Shown here: positions 13,997 to 39,000 of the stretch, one piece after another
Numbering within the stretch: position 1 is the first letter of the stretch
Layout: each line of letters begins with the position of its first letter
Assembly (NCBI RefSeq): GCF_028858725.1
Contig: NC_084759.1
Location: forward strand, 91,570,889-91,634,888
DNA length: 64,000 bases
From: Colius striatus
Lineage: Eukaryota > Chordata > Aves > Coliiformes > Coliidae
Direction of reading: 5' to 3'
Notes under the pieces: model-generated
The model's database searches: none
What the model was told of the DNA's origin: nothing
The model's input: the letters and a program-made list of their open reading frames with translations, nothing else
Made by a program: the position numbers and the translations under genes

Positions 13997-26415
<12,419 letters not shown>

Positions 26416-26427
<12 letters not shown>

Positions 26428-27650
26428 TGACCCTATTTGTGCTTCTTGCTGATCGATGTTTCTGAAAACAAGAAAAGATGAAGCCATGAGTTTCTGGGAT
26501 ATTTATTCACTTTGCAGATGATTTTTTTTTCTCCTCTTTGAATTTTCTTTTTAAAAATAACATGAAGGATTGCACACTCGGTTCTGTGCTGGCTACAGTG
26601 ACTGATCTTAATCAGTGAAGGATTATCACAATGAGCACCTTTCTTCTTGTTGTGCCTGGCAGAAAGTCATTGTCAACTGCTTGCTGAAATGTCTGCCTTT
26701 AGTTGAGTAACTTCCACTTGATAATCAGATATAGGCTTATAATGGCATTTTTAATCATAATTTAATTTAAGGTCTTCTTTGTGGGATGCTGAGTCAGTTG
26801 GTTTAGTCGTGTTTTAAATTAAATGTTAAGTGATGTGAATGTTGAATCTCTGAGCTGCTGGTTGGCAATTTAAAAAGAAATTAGTGGTTTTTTTGGTATA
26901 TATGAAGGGATTTTTTTTCATGCACTATGGTAGAGACACAAACAAAAAATACTGTATATTCAGGTAGTTAAAAATCCTCAGGATCTCAACACAGCAAGTC
27001 ATCCAAGTCAGATTGTTCCAAGTGACACCGATCTGACTGTCTCAGCAGTGAATTAAAAAGTGCTGTTCTGCCTTAAGCTACTCAGAACCCAAAAAGGGCA
27101 AAACCTGCCGTCACTCTTGATGTAGGCAATGGAGAAGGATGCTTTGGAGCTGTAGCAGGAAGTATGGAGACGTCCCTGGCTGCACATACGTCACATTGAG
27201 GCTTAAACTCTCTCTGCTGGGAAAGGCAAAGGGCAAAGCTTTTCAGTAAGGCTGTGTTGTGACCGATAGGCCTCATTGCAGACATGCAGATGTACAGAGG
27301 CTTGGTGTTTTATACAAAGAAACATAAATCTGCGTTTCCGTGTAACCAGGCGAACTACCTCATTTGTTAAATCTGGCTTTTAATTCCTTAGAACTCTCCT
27401 TTATGTATTTGCATATATGTTTTAGAAAAAGTGTAATTAATATCAGAGTACCACCTCAACTAGGATTTTGAAAATAATTTGTAATCATAGTATGGAGGAT
27501 CAAAAAGCCATACCAAGTCATTGTTGTTGAGAAGGACAAATCTTTTGAATGAAATGACTCTACTGGTCTTGTTTTCTCTTTTGGTACTGAAATGCAATTA
27601 TCTTGCATGTAAACACTGCACCAAATAAATTTCCTTTTTTTTTTTTTACA
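26416..27650 (+). CDS. TMPRSS2: TMPRSS2 exon 14 (last residues and 3' UTR)
   Basis: Acceptor TTTTTAAACAG. Codes only for ANR and a TGA stop (26425-26427), then about 1.2 kb of AT-rich 3' UTR. A polyadenylation signal AATAAA lies at 27624-27629, followed by a T-rich stretch; the transcript end near 27,650 is approximate. Confidence 0.88.
27624..27629 (+). terminator. TMPRSS2: TMPRSS2 polyadenylation signal
   Basis: AATAAA followed within 10 nt by a run of 12 or more T residues, a typical downstream element. It is the best such signal after the TGA stop. Confidence 0.7.
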
Positions 27651-28258
27651 AAGAGTTGTCCTTAGTAGTGGTTTATATCTGCTTGCTTGGATTCTTTTGG
27701 AAGCAGTTCCTGGATTCAGTGTCTGAAGTGCTTCAAGAATCTAATTAAAAAAACCCAAAAAACAACACACAGAGAAAAATCCAACCATAGTAAAAAGCAA
27801 AAGAAAAACAATACGAGGCTAGTCCAAGAGATGATGTTAATTTCAATATTTCAATTCCTTGAGCTGGATATCCAGAAATATTAGATGCCTTTAGTGGCTG
27901 GGTCTGATGAAATCACTCTGACTCATGAAATTTAATTAAATGAGGAAGTTTAGCCTAAAGGCAGTGGGTTGCACCCTATTTTGTTAATACATTTCATGCT
28001 CCCTGAAGCAATATGTACCTGCCTCTCCTCCAGATATCAGACAGGGTGTTTTCAGTAGCCCATGATCATTCAGTGTGCCTTGCAAGATACCGTGAAGTAG
28101 TCAACAAACTTAAAGTACTTGCAAAATAGAAGTTAAATAAATGAAGTTGTTATGGTACCAGGCTTTTTTATGGCTTCTGGCCTGCAGCACTGCAAATCAG
28201 TGGCAGCAAAACAGTCTAGTGAAATGTAGAAAACTGCCTGTACTGCTAAACAGGGTTC

Positions 28259-29400
28259 AGAATCATTGAATGGGTGGGGTTAGAAGAGACTCACCTTCCA
28301 TCATACCATATTCCTCAAAGCCTCATCTAGCTTGTCCTTGAACACTTCCAGGGATGGGCCATCTACTGCTTCTCTGAGCAACCTGGTGCAGTGCCTTACT
28401 ACCTTCACAGTGAAGAATTTGTTGTTTACATCTCATCTAAATCTTATCGTTTAGCAATTTAAAGCCATTACCATTTGTTCTATCACTACATACCATTTTA
28501 AAAGGTCATTCTCCAGCTTTCTTGTCAGCCACTTTAAGTACTGGAAGGCTACTCTCAGATCTCCCTGGACATTGAGCCATTGACCACTGTTCTTTGAGTG
28601 GAACCATTCAGCCAGTTCCTTATCCACCGATTAGTCCATCTGTCAAATCTAGGTCTCCAATTTAGAGACCAGGATGTCACGCAGGACAGTGTCAAATGCT
28701 TTGGACGAGTCCAGGTGGGCAATGTCAGCTGTGCTTCCCTTACCCACCAATGCAATAACCCTGTTGTAGAAGGCCACCAAATTTGTCAGGCACAATTTGC
28801 CCTTAGTGAAGCCATGTTGGCTGATGCCAATCACTTCCTTATTTCCCTGTGTCTTACCATAGTTCTAAAAGAAACTATGTTCTTGCTCTGTGATCTTGCC
28901 AGCCACAGAGGTGAGACTGACTGGCCAGTAGTTCCCTGCGGCTTCCTTTGTTCCCATTTTAAAAACAGAGGTTATATTTCCCCTTTTCCCATGAGTGGGA
29001 ACGTCACTGGACTGTCGTGACTTCTCAAAATTAATAGATTGTAGCTTAGCCACATCATCCACCAATTCCTTCAGGACCTGCAGATGCATCTCGACAAGTC
29101 CCATGGAGTTGTGCACCTTCCTGTTCCTTAGGTGGTCTCAAACCTGATCTCCTACAATGGGCAGTTCATTCTCACAGGCCCTGACTTTGCCTTCTGTGAT
29201 TTGGGCCATGTGGTGGTGTGATCTTGGAGGAGGTGATCATTGAATATTAAGCAGCTTTCTCGAGGCCCTCTTCCCTCCAGGGCTTTCTCTCACAGCACTG
29301 TACCAGGCAGATCCCTAAAGAGGCCAAAGTCTGCTCTCCTGAAGAAGAGAGTAGCAAGCAGTCATGACCTTGCAGTCATCTTTTAGGCAATGGCAGGAAA
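28259..29400 (-). repeat. Decayed CR1 LINE with reverse-transcriptase remnants
   Basis: 28,259-28,560 is a degraded antisense CR1 3' UTR. From 28,560 the - strand encodes fragments of the CR1 ORF2 reverse transcriptase: [53 protein letters not shown]. The frame is broken by shifts and stops, and sequence between the RT core and the 3' UTR is missing. It occupies most of the space between the TMPRSS2 and MX1 3' ends. Confidence 0.85.
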
Positions 29401-29646
29401 AGGAGCAAACAGTGAGTCAAAGCCACAAAGGGGAATAGGGATCACTAGAGTTGCACAGTAATCTTAATTTAAGAAAGTTAATGACACTTTTTAAAATTTT
29501 TTCCTACAGTTTGAGTTATAGAAGACAAAGCCGTCACACTCATTTAAAAATACCCCACAACACAACGCTGAGAGCTTTAGGTTTTTAATAATTATTTCAA
29601 ACATTCTACAGAGTTCATAAAGCAAATGTTTAAAGAAATGATAACA

Positions 29647-29652
29647 TTTATT
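29647..29652 (-). terminator. MX1: MX1 polyadenylation signal
   Basis: AATAAA on the - strand (TTTATT on +), about 200 nt after the MX1 stop codon. The 3' UTR is therefore short, ending near 29,630. Confidence 0.65.
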
Positions 29653-29854
29653 GAATTATAACTCCCCCAACAGAGCACTTTACATAAAGGTAGGTGTTTG
29701 CATATAACTGATTATGGAAAAAGATTGCTGAGCTGAACACTAGCAATGGATGTTAAAGGCCTGCGCTGACATTACATTTTTAGGAGATTTTACAAAGTTA
29801 TTCAGTAATGATAGAAAGCAAGAATAGCAAAATACTTTTGAAAAAAGAAGAAAC

Positions 29855-30085
29855 CTACCAAGTGAATTCTCTCAGGTGCTGGCAGGCTTTGGTGAGTCGA
29901 GTAACTCGTTCACTGAGGTATTTCCTTTGTTTAGCAGCTTCACTGTCCTCCTGAAGGAGATGGCTTAACTTGTCTTTCTCTTGCAAAAGATGCAACATTG
30001 AGATCTGTAAGTTATCCCCAAAATCATGAAAGGCAGAAGACAGGATGATGAGTGGTATCTGATTGGAGAGGCGTTTACTTGCTCC
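29855..30085 (-). CDS. MX1: MX1 exon 14 (GTPase effector domain, residues 622-697)
   Basis: Acceptor CCCTTTTTTGCAG, phase 0. Encodes [26 protein letters not shown] and [12 protein letters not shown], ending in TAG. These match the conserved C-terminal GED helix of Mx proteins, which folds back on the bundle signalling element. The site equivalent to chicken Mx residue 631 lies at the start of this exon, but without an alignment it cannot be fixed to one residue. Confidence 0.95.
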   Translation of the reverse strand, partial: GASKRLSNQIPLIILSSAFHDFGDNLQISMLHLLQEKDKLSHLLQEDSEAAKQRKYLSERVTRLTKACQHLREFTW

Positions 30086-33000
30086 CTGCAAAAAGGGGAA
30101 AAAAAAGGTAGGAGACCTGTTTCCCAAAAAGAACTAAAAATGGAAGGGCCTATAAATAATCTCCTAAGAAGTGACTACATGTTTTTAAAGTGTTATATTG
30201 AGTTAATCTTCAAGAAGTGAGTGATTCTAGGAAATAAGAAATGTTTGCCATTAGTCTCCTTTGTGCCTGAAGATCTCAAACTGAAGTGTTATGGGAATCA
30301 TCTGTTACTTATTCTCTCCAGCAAACTAAAACTGAGGCAGGCTCTCCCCTGCTTATTTCTGCCTGCTATCATTCGTAAGAGTTATATTGAGGACATATCT
30401 GACAAACAGTGCTTGTGCAGCCTTTCTGGTGTCAACTCTGAACACTACCAATCCATTATGGTACAGGAAATCAAACAGTGATCTTTCACAGAGGTGTTAA
30501 AATTCTGTATTTAGATGGTATTTCTGACATGGCTGTCCTTTTAAATGTAAGACATCTTTGGGGTAAGCTTTAGGCTTAAAGGAAAATGTCTTCAGCAATA
30601 GTGAGACTAAACTGTGCCTACATTATGCCTATTGATAGCTCAATGAGATTTTCTTCTGCTTAACCTGACAAACTGCCTCCAACCCTCCTGATACAAGGTG
30701 AGCACCTACAGCTGAATGGCTGATAGTGAGACACATGCTATCTTGTTTTCTTTTTGTCACACCTGACTTAAAAATGGGAAGACCAGGTAGAGGCACATGT
30801 GATTTATAGGTCCTGTAGATTTTAGGCAGCCCATTCCCAGAAAGTTTAAGGTATTTCTGCCTTTAGATACTTCCAGAGCTCTGCCTGCAAACCTTTCATG
30901 TATGAGGATGGGGTTGAGCTCAAGCTGAAAAATACCTAAGAGTAGATTTTTAGTTTTTCTTTTGAGTTTGCAGAAAATCTAGTCAAAAGCAAGCAATTTG
31001 GCTGAGTCAGCTAAAGAACTTACTGAGTCTATATATTCTCTAGGCACTACTGACTGTGGCAGTAGCCAGAGTGCTTTAAACATGGGTGTTTTTCTGGAGC
31101 CAAGTTCTACCCAGAATCTTGACAATCCTACTATAAGTGATGCAGATCAATGCATGCCATTTTCAAAGGTCATAGATGCTTAAGAGCTTCCATCTCATTC
31201 ATAGTGTGTTTTGCCTTGTGTAGATCCCATGGAGATACGATGCTCTGGCATTTGTTATTGTTCAAAATGGTGCTTAGGATATTTACAAAAATGTATAACT
31301 AGCATGTAAAGCATTTGTGTTATAGAAGAGAACATAGGAAGGAGAGAGGGAAGAGATTCTGCAGTTCTACCTTTGTCTCTTGTTCTCTGAAAGCCTTGAG
31401 TTTTCTCCCCATCAGCCTGAACAGCCTGAACATTTAACTCTAGGAATTTGTCAAAACCTTGCTATTGAAATTCTGAGTGTGCTGCTGTCTACCTTACTGT
31501 AATATTAATATTGAACTTGTCGCTTTCTGAGGGAGTTTTACAAAACAAAGATCAAAAGCAAATCCCAAAACTGTGTGTTCCCTTTGCTGTCTTTCTTTAA
31601 CATGATCCTTTGTTAAAACATCAAATTTGTCTTCAGAGACCTAACTTCTGTGGTGCTATACAGCCTACACACTGATCTCCGTAGATGGGCAAATCCATTT
31701 TAATGTAAAGTTTTATTATTACTCCTCCTGCTGCATTAGTTTAGGATCTGACTACAAGCCACTGACACCACTTTCTGCTGTCAGCAGGGATATGCAGAGG
31801 GGCTTGAGACTGACTTGAGCTCACACACGCTGTGCCAAAAGTGAAAGCGCTGTACATAATGCTGTTAAACTTGTGGAAACTAGTGTTATTTGAAAACCAT
31901 GAGATGAACTTGCAGCATGGAGAGCAATCCCAAGACTGTTAACTCCTTTGCTGGAGAGAGGGGCTTCCCATCAACTCAATATCAATAACATAAAATTACA
32001 GGGCAAAGGGCTCTTCCCCATCCTGTCCTCAACTCCATGCTGGTTCATGACTGACTTTTACTCCTCCTGAAATATGTCCCATAGGAAAGCCAGCAAGAGA
32101 GCACTGTACTGGTGTGAGGCTGTGTGAGTAGCAGGGAGTCACCCCCTTCTCCATAAAAAGGCTGGAGGAGGGTGAGAAGAGCCAATGGTGTATTGCCTGA
32201 GCAAGGGGCAGCTGCAGCAGAGAGCCATGCCGGGCTGGGGGGTAGCTAACAAGGAGTTTAGAAGCCACCTGTCATTTTAGCAACCTGCAGGCTTTTCTGA
32301 TCACCGCATCCCATAGTGTGCAACTGCTTCTCCCCAGTGACTGTGCTGACACAGACTGTCAGACCAGCTTTGTCCTGCCATTTTCATCACTGGTAAGAAG
32401 CTGCAATTCATTTGAACAGAAGCTGTGTGTGTATCTGGATGAGACACTCACACCCTCTGGCTACTATTACCTGCATAGTAGTATTGCAAGAAAGACTACT
32501 ATTAACTGCAGTGAGATCTAGATGAGGGTATATGCTATAGCATTTGGGGTGCAGAAGAACTACTGTATCATAGTCTGTAAACTCACATTGAAATAGGCCT
32601 TTGTATGACAAACCATTTCCTGGACAAAGGAGGGGTCTTGATTTGAAACAGATCCAACGCGACCGGCTTTCCCATTGCCATCTTTGAAAGCGTTTTCAGC
32701 CTTAGCAAAGTTTAAATCATTAATGTAATGTTCATCCTGGCAGTATACAATTCTTTCCATTTTAAACTGGGTCCGGATATATCTTTCAGCCACCTCGGCT
32801 TGTTTCTCTCTAATCTCTTCAATTTTGTTCTAGGAAAGAAAAGAACAACAAATTCTCAGACATTTACTCCCTTTACAAAGGTGTCAGTTCTTATCAGTGT
32901 CCCCAAGGAATAGCAAGGTGGGCACAGTGTTCAACAGTCCTTGCTGCAGCACTGTCTAATTGCTAACTGGCTCTCAGGAACATGGAGTCATGCTTTAGAT

Positions 33001-36000
33001 TCTTGTTCTGTTCTGAAAGAGCAGGAAAACATGTCAGTTTTGTCCTTTCCTCGAACATGAGTGGAAACAGTGAAAACCTGGTGTTTGGACCCCAAAGCAC
33101 AATAGGAAGTTGACAAGAACAAGCAGCAATGGCCAGGCCTGCAGCCTGTCCTCAGTTTTTGTGTGCATTTTGTTTGCACCTCCCTCTTACAGTAGCCAGT
33201 GACAGCAGGCACTGATGAGAACTCTGCTGCCACTCCTGCCTTTCTAAAAAACCATGCTCTCCTATTTGTTGTTATCAAACCAGCCCTGTCTAACCCCTCA
33301 TTGTCTGGTGTTTTTATTGCAGTAATTTGATGCTTTCTGGCTTTTTTGATACTTCTCCCTAAAAGTCTGTGGGAGAAGCAAAGTTCCTTCAGTCATCTTC
33401 AAATTCCTAAAGATGCTTTCCTAGCATCTCTAAGAAAACATCTTGTCTTTTTTTTTCTCATCTTCACTGTTTAACAGAACTTCCTCCTTCTTCATTCATC
33501 TCACTGTGTTATGCCTAAAGACCTTTGCTAAAGACCTCTGTGTTTGGCTGAAATAGTTTATTTGCTTGATGTCTCATTGGCCTGGGACCACAGTAGGGTT
33601 TAGGCATGCAAGTCAAATAGCAAACTATCTATTCCACTCACATTTGCCTTTGAGTTTCCTTTTTAAGCAGTACCCTGTGAATGGACTCTGCTTCCTGGCT
33701 GTCCAGCATTACTTCTCATCTTCCTCAAAGAGATGAGAAAAGATCTTCCATGACATCTGTATTCTTTAACTCCACCCCAAAACATGCAATCCCCCAAGAT
33801 GTGAAGAGTCATCTTTTAGCTCTTTCAAAGTAGAATGATTTTTGGCTTTGCTGCTGCTCCCTTTTATCAAAGATGAGATTCCCATACTGGCTAACAGTCT
33901 GTCTCGCCTTTCAGAAAGGGAAACGCACTGTTTAGCACTCTGAGGCTACTCATACACTTACAAATCATTGCAGAACAAATTTGAAAATAAGCATAAACTT
34001 AACAAGGCAGCCATACCAAGCTTTTTTTTTGCATTGTGTTGTATGCATCAAGAATGTGACTGGAATGAATAAGGAACTTATGTTTTAGAACTTGTGAAAG
34101 TTGTACCAAAATACACTTTCTTTGGTGCCATTATAAGCATGCTATAGTTTTCAAGCTCTTCCTTATTTTTAAAAAAAACTGCAGGCCTGCAAGAAATTCC
34201 ACACTTGCATAAAAGTAATGCAATGGATTAGGTCCTGTAAGCATGGCTGCATTTACAAATGTCATTCTGTCTTTCTCTTGTTTTATCTCAGGTTGTAGGT
34301 GTCTCACCATAACTACTTCATGTAGATTGTGGAAATCAATGAAATGCCTTTTAGTGAGTTCCATGAATTTATCTTCAACCAGTTCTAAGGAAAGAACAGA
34401 CAGAGAAAATAAAGTTAGGTAAGCAAGAGAGGTTTTTAAACTTTTGTTAGCAAAAGTTAGTTTGAGACTTGGGAAAACTAACGATTTTCTCTGTTCACCC
34501 AGAAAAAGCTGAGTAGCTGTACTGATGCACTATGCTGTATGACCAATACCAACAAGTAGGAATTTAGATTTCTAAGTCCAAGACTAGGAGCCATTAAGGA
34601 CCTCCAGTAGCCACTTAACACCTGAGAGATTGAATATCACTGAAATTTATTTGATGAAGCAATTTCTGTGCTTACAGCTGTATCTGACCAGCTGTGCCAT
34701 CACTTGGCCATGTAAGTACATCTGCATCTCACCTCAAGTGGCATCCCCAGGAAGAGAGGTTAGTGCATACAGTACAGAGCACCGATGGCACAGATGCTGT
34801 AGCTGCCTTCTAAGGCAAACATGGGATCAGGACATACTTTTTCCTTGGGTGCTTTTTGCTGGATGAACTACGTACCCTTCCCCCAGCCCCAGCACTCACT
34901 GTATGATACATACAGCATCATGCAAAGAATTGGCAAAGAAACTGGGTTCCGAATTTGAGTTTATGAATGCCGCTCTTTGTGCTTGGGAATACCCAGCCAG
35001 GTACTTTTACCGTTCTATTTTCTTACTGTGTTATTTATTATAGTTACTTTCCAAGTCTCTTCCACCAGCCACTAGGAAAAGTATTAACAGTCCCTGAAGA
35101 TCACATGAAGGCTCTAAAGAAGAAGCAAGCCCCCGGGCTGAATCACACAGTTTGAAGTATCTTGGCTGGAGCTCTTGCTCCAGCAGTGAGAACATAAGCT
35201 TGTCCTGGAAAAAAAATTGTCAGGCACCAATGCAACAGCCTTCCATGACCTGTGAGACGTACGGATCACGTGGTTCAGTATCTCAACGGCCGGCTCCTCC
35301 AGTTCTATGATTTGCTCTTTTATAATGTCTTCAAATGTCTTGTAATTGATAAAGCCTGGAAACTCCCGTCCACGATACTGGTCTTCATATTTCCACACTT
35401 TACTTGGTACTGTTCTTTTAACTGTAATATTAAAATAACATTGCTTTACTATTAAGTCACTCGATTTTATACATATCAGATTTAAGAAAAAAGTCTATTT
35501 CTCATCTTTGATGTGCTCTTGAGAAGAACAACTACTCAGACGATCTTGCAAGGAATACTGTTACCACAAAACTGAACTAACACACATTAACACTCAGTGA
35601 ATGAGCCATTAAATGCACTGGATCAGGCATTTAACTGACAGAAAACAATCCTAAAATTATGATGGGACTCAAAAATACTGTGTCTTCTTGGAACTGCTGC
35701 ATTCACAGAAGTGGCCATTACCAGTCACTTCTGAGTTTTAAAAAACTCCAGAACAAATAAAAATCTTGGTGTCTTATTCCAGGGAATCTACTGTTGATGA
35801 GCTGGTCAGTATTTCTTTGTTGACATTATATGAATTTGCTATCTTAAAAGAGTATCTTTCTTTGAATTGGTGTACACATTCAGGCACTTAGATGTATTTC
35901 TAAGTGTTTTGAAAGGTTTTTACATTGCCCTGTTTTGAGATAACATATTGTCAGCAAGGGCTGTGCTGTTGTAAGAGCTGCTGTGTGCTTCTACCCTCAT

Positions 36001-39000
36001 ACTATTATGAAGCCAGAAGTATTAGTTTACAACAATGGGGATAACCTGAAAGTGCCCAGAGGATTTCCCACTGTGTTTCAACTGCCGTGGGATGTCTTGC
36101 ATATCTTCTGCAACTCAGGTGCTTTGTTCTCTGAAGAAGTTGTATCTTTCTCTTAGTGCTTTCTGCCGTTTTTACATCTATTTCCTTATGCCTTCATTGA
36201 TTTTTCCTGTTATTCCTCTCCATAAAATCATGTTGATTGGTTTGGTACTTAATGAATGGGACATAAGAGATATTGACAGACCAGTCAGTCTGTCTGTCTG
36301 TTTACATACATGCATACATGTACTTGTCTCTAGCTGATGGCACCTTTGAAGCTTATTTTAGAGTCGGTAGTAATGTTGACATAAATGTGCATCAAAGACT
36401 AAATTTGTTCCAAGAGCTAGTGCTTGACTGACAGCTGATGCTATTTCTTCCCTCAGAGAAAATGACAGGATCTCTGAAATATGTAGAAAACATTATGAAG
36501 AAGATGTTGAGTGCACAGCAGAGTTCAGTCTATGTGTATCACCCTACACCTCAGATTAGAACTTAAAGTTCTAAGTTAAGCAATTAGCAAGGTGGATGAT
36601 GCACAGAAAGTGGTACTCTTTACAAGGCTGTAGTTATTTCAGACTCAGAATTGCTTTCTTCACACCTTAAACCAGAGCTAAAGTAGGACATAAAGACCAA
36701 AATTCCAAAACTTTGATGATAACAGAATTAAAACAAATTATTACATAGTTTAAATATATTGCCACTATTGTTATTAATTGTGTTAGTGCTGTTATTCAGA
36801 GGAATGGGTCAGAGAATCACCAATCAATTCTGTGTCAGGGTCCACAGTCTTGATTTTACTGATTTGCTGTGAGGAGACATCCATTGTGGACGACAGCACT
36901 TAAGGCAAGCATAACGGACCAAAGCATAACTTGTCTAATACTGCAACAGATGAGTGTTCCTGGCTTCTTTTTTTTTTTCACTTTCTTGAAAATAACTCAC
37001 TGATGATGTGTCTTGATTTAAAGAAAGGGAATGGAACCTCAGGTCATCTGGAAGTGGTGGTTTTCTATGCTTACCCTTTTCAGCACACTCTAGGAGAGTC
37101 ACTTCCCATGTTTGGAACTCTCTACGGATTTTTGCATACAGTCTGACTTCATTTTCAAACACCTGTTCCTCTCCATGCATTGTCTGACAGATGTCTTGAT
37201 TAAAGAGTTTGATCAGCTGTAATGAATTAAAGAACAAGCAAGCAATGTAGTAAAGTGGCATTTCTTCCGTCTAACTTCATTGTTAAGTAGGCCTGCAGTC
37301 ATTTGATGTTAAAACAGTGATGTGGTTCATTGAAAAGATCCCTCCCGTATATCTTTTTTGTTTCAAAACCAAGACAGCTAAGGGAGAACAAACTTATTAA
37401 TTTTTTTTTTACCTGTGGACTCTTAGAACCATTTACTCTATTCTATTTGACTAGACTTGTATCAAGTCTTTGAAGGCTGATGAGGTTTCCCAAGCACCTC
37501 TGCTGGCCTACTGAAAGCTTACTATGAGGGATTAGCTTCCCAAGACAAGACACTTAGACTTGCAAACCATATTTTGAAATCAGGAATGCATTCAATCTTG
37601 TTCAATTGCATTATAAATAAGGTAAATCCTTCACAATGTTGGGCAGGATGGAATATAAGTTTTCCCTCTCTGAGATGCTCGATTTTGACCAATCAGCTGA
37701 GTGGTTGTTCAGTTCTTTTTTCCCACAATCACAGGAAAAAATATTGTTAGGGGCCACAAGCTTCTGTGGTCTATTATTTTTGCAGTTATTATGTATTCCT
37801 GACAGGTTTGTCTGTGTAACTCAAAACAGCAGCAACAGATACCACAGGCTTCCTGGTGGGTGGTTCATGCTGACAATTTGCTAGCTTTAAGTGGTTTCTT
37901 TTTCTCCCACATTTAATTCATCACTCTGTTACATGACCAAAACAATATTGATACTTACATCTGTGAGGAACATTATCTTCTCAGACTCTGTTTCAGGTGT
38001 GCCTTTTCCATACTTTTGTAGATCCTGTATTGTTTTTCTGCGTACTTCACGTATTTGTTTCTTTAGTGTTGGCAAAGTTTTCTGTGAGGTAGACAGCAAA
38101 GAAGGATATTTAGGTAGGTTGAACATGTCTGGTTTTGGAAGGAATAAAAAATCTCTGTAAGAGTAACCTATACCTGCACATGATTTTTTCTGCTGTTAGG
38201 AGTAAATGAGCTCTTTGCATCTTGTACATGATAGTGGGATAGTATAGACGTGCAACTATGCATCTCATTGAAAGAAGGCAGGGAGCTAGAATCTCCCTGA
38301 GAAGTCATGTTGGAACTCACTGCAAGGTGGGCAGAGTAGCTACAGTATAGTGCAACATTTCACCTGCAGTGAGTCAAGTGAGCCCAAAACTATGTTCTCA
38401 GGTTGTGCCAGGGAGGTTGTGATGTGGGCAATGTACTGACCACTCCATTCCTAATGAATATCCGATTGAGCTCAGCTGTTTTATTGTCCTTCAGGACTGA
38501 ATTTTGAGGTTTCCTGTACTTTAGAATTTTTCTCTCATGGAATATCACTTACAGATATATATATAAAAAATTAAAACCACAATATACTTACATTAGTATA
38601 GTAATATAATAAAACAAATAGATCTTACTTGAGATTTTGAAGACATTCACAGTTAAACAGAAATTATTGTGTTTTTGTAAGCTCATAGCAGTAACTTATC
38701 AGGCAGCTGATCAACACTCATAGAATCATAGAAGCATAGATTCATTATGGTTGGAAAAGACCTTTAAGATCATCGAGCCCAACCACTCCTCACAAACAAA
38801 AAGAAATATCATGACTGCCATTGAAAAGGCAGGAGTTATGAATCACAGGCAGATTAAACAGCATCCTAGCCTGTATCAGGAATAGTGTTGTCAGCAGGAG
38901 CATAGAGGTGATCATTGTCCTGTACTTGGCTTTGGTGAGGCCGTGCCTCAAATACTGTGTCTAGTTTTGGGCCCCTCTCTACAAGAAGGACATTGAGGTG

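Noticed and set aside
36978-36987. TTTCACTTTC (ISRE core on the - strand) within an MX1 intron
   Set aside because: Same chance argument. It lies in a T-rich run inside the gene, with no promoter context.
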